Origin: Candidatus Omnitrophota bacterium
GTDB lineage: Bacteria > Hinthialibacterota > Hinthialibacteria > OLB16
Assembly: GCA_020632575.1 (NCBI GenBank)
Contig: JACKFH010000028.1
Coordinates: forward strand, 1-51,548
Direction: 5' to 3'
Length of the DNA stretch: 51,548 bases
A program made the position numbers and the translations under genes. This document shows, in pieces, positions 47,704 through 51,548 of the stretch (positions within the stretch are counted from its first letter, which is position 1; each line of letters begins with the position of its first letter). The notes under the pieces were generated by a model. The model saw nothing but the letters and a program-made list of their open reading frames with translations, made no database searches and had not been told where the DNA came from.

Positions 47704-48360
47704 CTACGGGAAACGGAGGATGTCGCCCCCCGAGCGACTGCCGTTGGTCGGGCTGTACTGCCAAGCCTGAAAACGTGGGTCGAACCAAGGGGGCGGTGGT
47801 GGATCCCCATATTGGCTGTTCAACCAGCTTGACCCATTTCGGGGATCGGGGCCCTTCGTTTTGTCGGGCCCCAGCGAGAACACGGTGTAAGGAACTCGTG
47901 TTTTAAAGATATTGGCCACACCGCTTTCCTCACGGTAAAGGCCAATATTGACATAGCCATAACTGTAATGGTGATTCGCGGGACCGGAGAGGAGATCGCC
48001 GGATATCGGGTCTCTTTCGTAGCTGTTCAGAAACGGGTCCCCTTTCGCAATCGTGTTACTGTCGAGGTACTCGTGAGGGGTGGTCAGGTTATAGAGTAAG
48101 TGGACGCCTCCGCGATTGTGTTGGCCCGCGTTGATTACAATTTTTCCGGCGAGGTGAGGGTAGGCCGATTTCCAGTCGACCGCGTAGGATTCCAAAGCGA
48201 TGCCGACTGTCCGAATCTCGGCTTGGACCTGTGTCACTGTCGCCCGAAGTCTCGCCTCCAGAAAATTGGGGAGCGCGATCGCGATCAGGATGAGGATAAT
48301 GGCGATCACGATGAGAAGTTCGATCAGGGTGAATCCGGATTTCTTGCCGTTGACACGCAT
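47704..48360 (-). CDS. Type II pseudopilin (GspG-like)
   Basis: 218 residues from ATG 48360 with GGAGG upstream. The prepilin signal is KKSGFTLIELLIVIAIILIL, cut after Gly with Phe+1 methylated and Glu+5 in place, followed by the amphipathic stalk LPNFLEARLRATVTQVQAEI. The C-terminal domain (DPISGDLLSGP..., TVFSLGPDKTKGPDPRNG) resembles the class abundant in Planctomycetes-like genomes. It would be secreted through or incorporated in a type II or type IV pilus-like machine, not present here. Confidence 0.85.
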   Translation of the reverse strand: MRVNGKKSGFTLIELLIVIAIILILIAIALPNFLEARLRATVTQVQAEIRTVGIALESYAVDWKSAYPHLAGKIVINAGQHNRGGVHLLYNLTTPHEYLDSNTIAKGDPFLNSYERDPISGDLLSGPANHHYSYGYVNIGLYREESGVANIFKTRVPYTVFSLGPDKTKGPDPRNGSSWLNSQYGDPPPPPWFDPRFQAWQYSPTNGSRSGGDILRFP

Positions 48361-48418
48361 TGGGGCCTCCAAGCGATGACGCTCGGACGATCCTACTCGA
48401 ACTCATTTCCTTGCTCAA

Positions 48419-49066
48419 TCACAAAATTTCGATCACCTCTCCTTCTCCGATCACATAAACCCTGTCGTTACCAACGGGAGAAGTCTCAAACCCACCAGTG
48501 AAACCGCCGAATGAGGGGAGGACCAATCGGTTGGAAGACTGCCAGAAACAGGGGAGACGCATCTTCACGCCGGTCGGGTCTATTAGTTTGACAACTGGGT
48601 GGATATGGCCGCAAATTGTCGGAATCTTCTCATCGGGGGTGGCTTCGTGTCTGAGTTGAAAACTCCCGATTTCGAGTGAGTCGCCCGCGTCGACGATTCC
48701 CAAGTCCTTGGGTGGACAGCCCGAGTGGATATCATGGTTTCCTCGAAGGAGAGTGATATCGATGTGACCAAAATCGTTTCGCCATCCTCTTAGAAGGGAC
48801 AGGGTTTCATCCGACTGACTCTTCTTCGTGTGGAAAAAATCTCCAAGGATCATCAAGCCGGAGGGTCTCTCCCGGTGAATGACTTTGCCAAGCCGATCAA
48901 GGTCCTGTTTCAATCCACCGGCGGGAATTGCGATCCCATTTGCACGAAAGGAGTCTTCCTTTCCAAAATGAGGGTCCGCGATAAGGAAAATCGATCTCTC
49001 TTCCCAAAGGGCGGCGCGTTCAGGAAGCAATCGAAAGTGATTTCCGCACCACTCGATTCGGAGCAT
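48419..49066 (-). CDS. pdeM: Ligase-associated DNA damage response phosphoesterase PdeM
   Basis: 215 residues from the Met at 49066. All metallophosphoesterase motifs are present: FLIADPHFGKE (D-x-H), LGDFFHTKKSQS (GDxxH), LLRGNHD and CGHIHPV. The family is found with an ATP-dependent ligase and an Lhr-like helicase. The start overlaps the end of the helicase gene by 47 bp, which indicates tight coupling. The C-terminal LVLPSFGGFTGGFE is typical of PdeM. Confidence 0.88.
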   Translation of the reverse strand: MLRIEWCGNHFRLLPERAALWEERSIFLIADPHFGKEDSFRANGIAIPAGGLKQDLDRLGKVIHRERPSGLMILGDFFHTKKSQSDETLSLLRGWRNDFGHIDITLLRGNHDIHSGCPPKDLGIVDAGDSLEIGSFQLRHEATPDEKIPTICGHIHPVVKLIDPTGVKMRLPCFWQSSNRLVLPSFGGFTGGFETSPVGNDRVYVIGEGEVIEIL

Positions 49067-51521
49067 TCCGCTTGGCCCTTCCATTCGTTGCCTTCTTTAT
49101 CTGAATTGCCATCCTTTGAACTCGGTCCAACCATTTCTCGGAGGACACCTGCGCTCGAATCCGCTCGGCCCACAGCGGGAAGGCGAGCGGGGTGAACCGC
49201 TTAGGAGAAGTCATAACAATTTCCTGTTGACCCATTCTATCCAAACACTGCTTGATCCGACTGATCTCCAATTGGGATTCCAAAACTTCCCGCTTCGCTT
49301 GTTCGAGCAGAAGGTTCTCCGGATCGTGCTTTTGAAAAACCTCGTAGAGGAGTGTGCTGGAGACCTGAAGTTGACGGTGCGTCTTTGGCTGCCCGGGGTA
49401 GCCCGAGAAAACCAGCCCCGCGACTCGGGCCACCTCTCGGAATTTTCGTCTGGCGAGTTCGCCGAGGTTGAGGCTCGCGACGATGTCCTCCAACAAGCGA
49501 TCGGATCGAAAGAACTCGCGCCATTCCGCCTCAACGAAGTCGAGGGGTTTCGAGGAGAGGAGTTCGATCCCGTAGTCGTTCGCGGTCGAGGTGATCGAGC
49601 ATTCCAGTCGCTGAGTCATGCGATGAGCGATGAGGACCGAGAGACCCTCATGCACAAGGAGTCCCTCGAAGGGGTAGAGAAAAAGGTGATGTCCTTCGCG
49701 ACTCTTCGTTTGCTCGATCAAGATCTCGTGTGAATTCGGAAGATGAGAGACGGATCTTTGGAGATCAATGATCGTTTCGACCGCGTTCATCTCCGGAGAA
49801 TCCTTCAGGTCGCCTTCTCCCAACATCTCCCTAACAGTCTCCGCAAGCTGGGTGGATAGGGGCATGCGCCCACCCATCCATCGGGGGACAGTCGCTTCCC
49901 GGGTCCTCGACTTTCGCACATAAGCGGTCATGTCTTTGACACGAACGAACTCCAAACAGCGGCCCGCAAAGAAGAAGGCGTCCCCCGGCTTTAAGCGTGA
50001 GGCAAAAGCTTCTTCGACCGTGCCGAGAGATCCCCCTTTCAGATATTTCAGTTTGATCGAGGCGTCGCTGGCGATGGTTCCGATGGACATCCGGTGCATC
50101 CGCGCTTTACGGCGGTCGACCAAGCGATATTGGTGTCCCTTCCTTTCGACTTTCGAGTATTCGGGGTATCGCTCCAGTGTCTTGCTCCCCGTGGTGATAA
50201 AGGCGAGGACCCAGCCCCATTCTTCATCCGTAAGGTTTCGATAGGCCCAAGTCGACCGCACCTCCTCAAGCAGATAATTGGAATCGAATCCCGAACCGGC
50301 GGCGAGGGTGACCAGGTGCTGGGCGAGAACATCCAGCGGTTTTTCTAGCGGCTCCCTGCTCTCGAGGTTTCTCTCATCGACCGCTCTCTTCGCGGCGGCG
50401 AACTCAACGAGTTCGAACGCATGGGAGGGAACGCACACAATTCTCGAAACGCTCCCCGGTTGGTGCCCGGATCTTCCGGCGCGTTGGAGAAATCGTGCGA
50501 CACCTTTGGGGCTGCCGACTTGGATAACTTGTTCGACCGGGGAGAAGTCGATACCCAGATCGAGGCTGGAGGTGCAGACCACACAGCGGAGACTGCCCCG
50601 GGCGAGTTCGGTCTCGACCCATTTACGGCTTTCGCGGTCGATGGAGCCATGGTGGAGCGCCACCTCTCCGGCCCATTCCGGCTTCTGTTCCAAAAGGCCC
50701 TGATACCAGAGTTCCGATTGGGACCGAGTGTTCGTGAAGAGGAGGGTCGTCCCGGCGGATTCAATCGTTTCGATTACCTCGGGCAACATTTTGAGACCGA
50801 GGTGTCCGGCGTAGGGGAGGCGGTCGATCTTCTCAGGAATCAGGGTGACCACCTCGGTTCTCTTCGGAATCTCTCCTTGGATGAACGCGAAAGGCCGATC
50901 ATCCGCCGGACCTTGAAGGGCTTGACCCGCTTGCTTCAGATTTCCGAGAGTGGCCGAAAGTCCCCAGACCTGGAGATCCGGTTTCCACACACGCAATTTG
51001 GCCAGAGCCAGCTCGGTTTGCGTTCCCCGCTTGGTGGAGAGGAGCTCGTGCCATTCGTCGACAACGATGGCCTCGAGATGCGCAAATTTCTTTTCCGTTT
51101 CGGGATAAGAGAGGAGGAGGGAGAGCGATTCCGGAGTGGTGATCAGGCAGGTCGGGAAACATTCGAGTTGTTTCTTCTTGGAATAAGAGTTGGTGTCGCC
51201 GGTTCGCACATCGACCGACCAGGGAACTTCGAGATAAACGCAGGGTTCAGTGAGGTTCTTACACGTATCTTTTGCCAGGGCTTTTAACGGAGTGATCCAG
51301 AGAACTTTTAAGTGATTCAGATCCCACACCGTCTGATCTTGGTCCAACCACTTGCCGAGGAGTCCCAGCCACACCGCCATGGTTTTCCCGGTCCCGGTGG
51401 AGGCGTGGAGCAAGCCGCTCTTGCCCTCGGCGATCGCCCGCCAAGTCTCACATTGAAATTCGAAGGGAGCCCAACCCTTCGATTCGAACCAGGATAGAAC
51501 TCTTTCTTCCGAATGCTTCAT
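49020..51521 (-). CDS. Ligase-associated DNA damage response DEXH helicase (Lhr-like)
   Basis: 833 residues, the usual length for the ligase-associated subgroup, shorter than full Lhr. Walker A is STGTGKTMAVW (~43), then LWITPLKALAKD, VDEWHELL (DEXH), LSATL, TNTRSQSELWYQ and motif VI FLQRAGRSGHQPG. The C-terminal winged-helix and beta-barrel region runs on to MTSPKRFTPLAFPLWAERIR near the end. It unwinds 3'-5' DNA in repair. It begins ATGA-coupled to the upstream gene and runs into pdeM. Confidence 0.9.
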   Translation of the reverse strand: MKHSEERVLSWFESKGWAPFEFQCETWRAIAEGKSGLLHASTGTGKTMAVWLGLLGKWLDQDQTVWDLNHLKVLWITPLKALAKDTCKNLTEPCVYLEVPWSVDVRTGDTNSYSKKKQLECFPTCLITTPESLSLLLSYPETEKKFAHLEAIVVDEWHELLSTKRGTQTELALAKLRVWKPDLQVWGLSATLGNLKQAGQALQGPADDRPFAFIQGEIPKRTEVVTLIPEKIDRLPYAGHLGLKMLPEVIETIESAGTTLLFTNTRSQSELWYQGLLEQKPEWAGEVALHHGSIDRESRKWVETELARGSLRCVVCTSSLDLGIDFSPVEQVIQVGSPKGVARFLQRAGRSGHQPGSVSRIVCVPSHAFELVEFAAAKRAVDERNLESREPLEKPLDVLAQHLVTLAAGSGFDSNYLLEEVRSTWAYRNLTDEEWGWVLAFITTGSKTLERYPEYSKVERKGHQYRLVDRRKARMHRMSIGTIASDASIKLKYLKGGSLGTVEEAFASRLKPGDAFFFAGRCLEFVRVKDMTAYVRKSRTREATVPRWMGGRMPLSTQLAETVREMLGEGDLKDSPEMNAVETIIDLQRSVSHLPNSHEILIEQTKSREGHHLFLYPFEGLLVHEGLSVLIAHRMTQRLECSITSTANDYGIELLSSKPLDFVEAEWREFFRSDRLLEDIVASLNLGELARRKFREVARVAGLVFSGYPGQPKTHRQLQVSSTLLYEVFQKHDPENLLLEQAKREVLESQLEISRIKQCLDRMGQQEIVMTSPKRFTPLAFPLWAERIRAQVSSEKWLDRVQRMAIQIKKATNGRAKRNAPNRVVRKSLSIAS

Positions 51522-51548
51522 CGTTCAGGAATGAGGGCGGCGAGGTCC
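51518..51548 (-). CDS. C-terminal end of an upstream gene, probably the ATP-dependent DNA ligase
   Basis: Only the last ten codons (DLAALIPER preceded by one partial codon) and the TGA are present. The stop overlaps the helicase ATG as ATGA. In ligase-associated DNA damage response operons the gene before the helicase is normally the ligase, which is the sole basis for the name. Confidence 0.4.
   Translation of the reverse strand, partial: DLAALIPER

Overview
The window reads like a chromosome segment (by eye roughly 55-60% GC) of a diderm bacterium from an uncultured, Planctomycetes-adjacent lineage. The grounds are an LptB homologue, Tat-exported Gfo/Idh/MocA oxidoreductases, secreted proteins with Thr/Pro linkers and dockerin-like ends, a GspG-type pseudopilin, an acetyl-xylan-esterase-like secreted hydrolase and a redoxin-multiheme cytochrome. 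The phylum is inference only. No rRNA, tRNA, CRISPR array or prophage was recognised.

Layout. 0-2.3 kb (minus): a tight cluster of a secreted helical-repeat protein, a PhnD-like binding protein and the start of a membrane sensor-like protein. 2.5-9.3 kb (plus): a Gfo/Idh/MocA oxidoreductase, a Xer recombinase, a PhoB-type regulator, a redoxin-tetraheme cytochrome and two membrane proteins of unknown role. 9.3-15.4 kb is mostly metabolic: sulfite reductase CysI, a LolA/DUF1571-like protein, a stand-alone CoaB-like domain with a GNAT, shikimate kinase with a DksA-like protein, and a secreted GDPD-family protein.

15.4-20.3 kb is an accessory patch. It holds four toxin-antitoxin loci or their remains (hicA remnant/hicB, RelE/ParE with antitoxin, DUF433 with a truncated DUF5615, VapBC), a nuclease-like orphan gene, and three related dockerin-like 3' ends, two of which have no gene in front of them. 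20.3-29.6 kb (plus): a Tat-exported oxidoreductase, a hybrid histidine kinase, a tandemly duplicated DUF115 protein, a DUF2752 protein and LptB. 29.6-39.6 kb (minus): a 1888-residue secreted protein joining 21 FG-GAP-type repeats to a dockerin-like segment and a glucan-water-dikinase-like catalytic module, then MnmG and an acetyl-xylan-esterase-like hydrolase.

39.9-43.5 kb (minus) is the most intriguing part: a divergent family-B DNA polymerase, a 98-residue helical protein and a RecA/RadA-fold protein without a P-loop. The set looks analogous to an ImuA-type translesion cassette, and both of its intergenic spaces have been invaded by different palindromic repeats. Next comes pyruvate phosphate dikinase carrying a histone-H1-like Lys/Ala tail and ending at a strong terminator. 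47-51.5 kb (minus) holds a flavin-reductase-like protein, a pseudopilin and part of the ligase-associated DNA-damage-response operon (end of the probable ligase, Lhr-like helicase, PdeM). The right third is therefore rich in DNA-repair genes.
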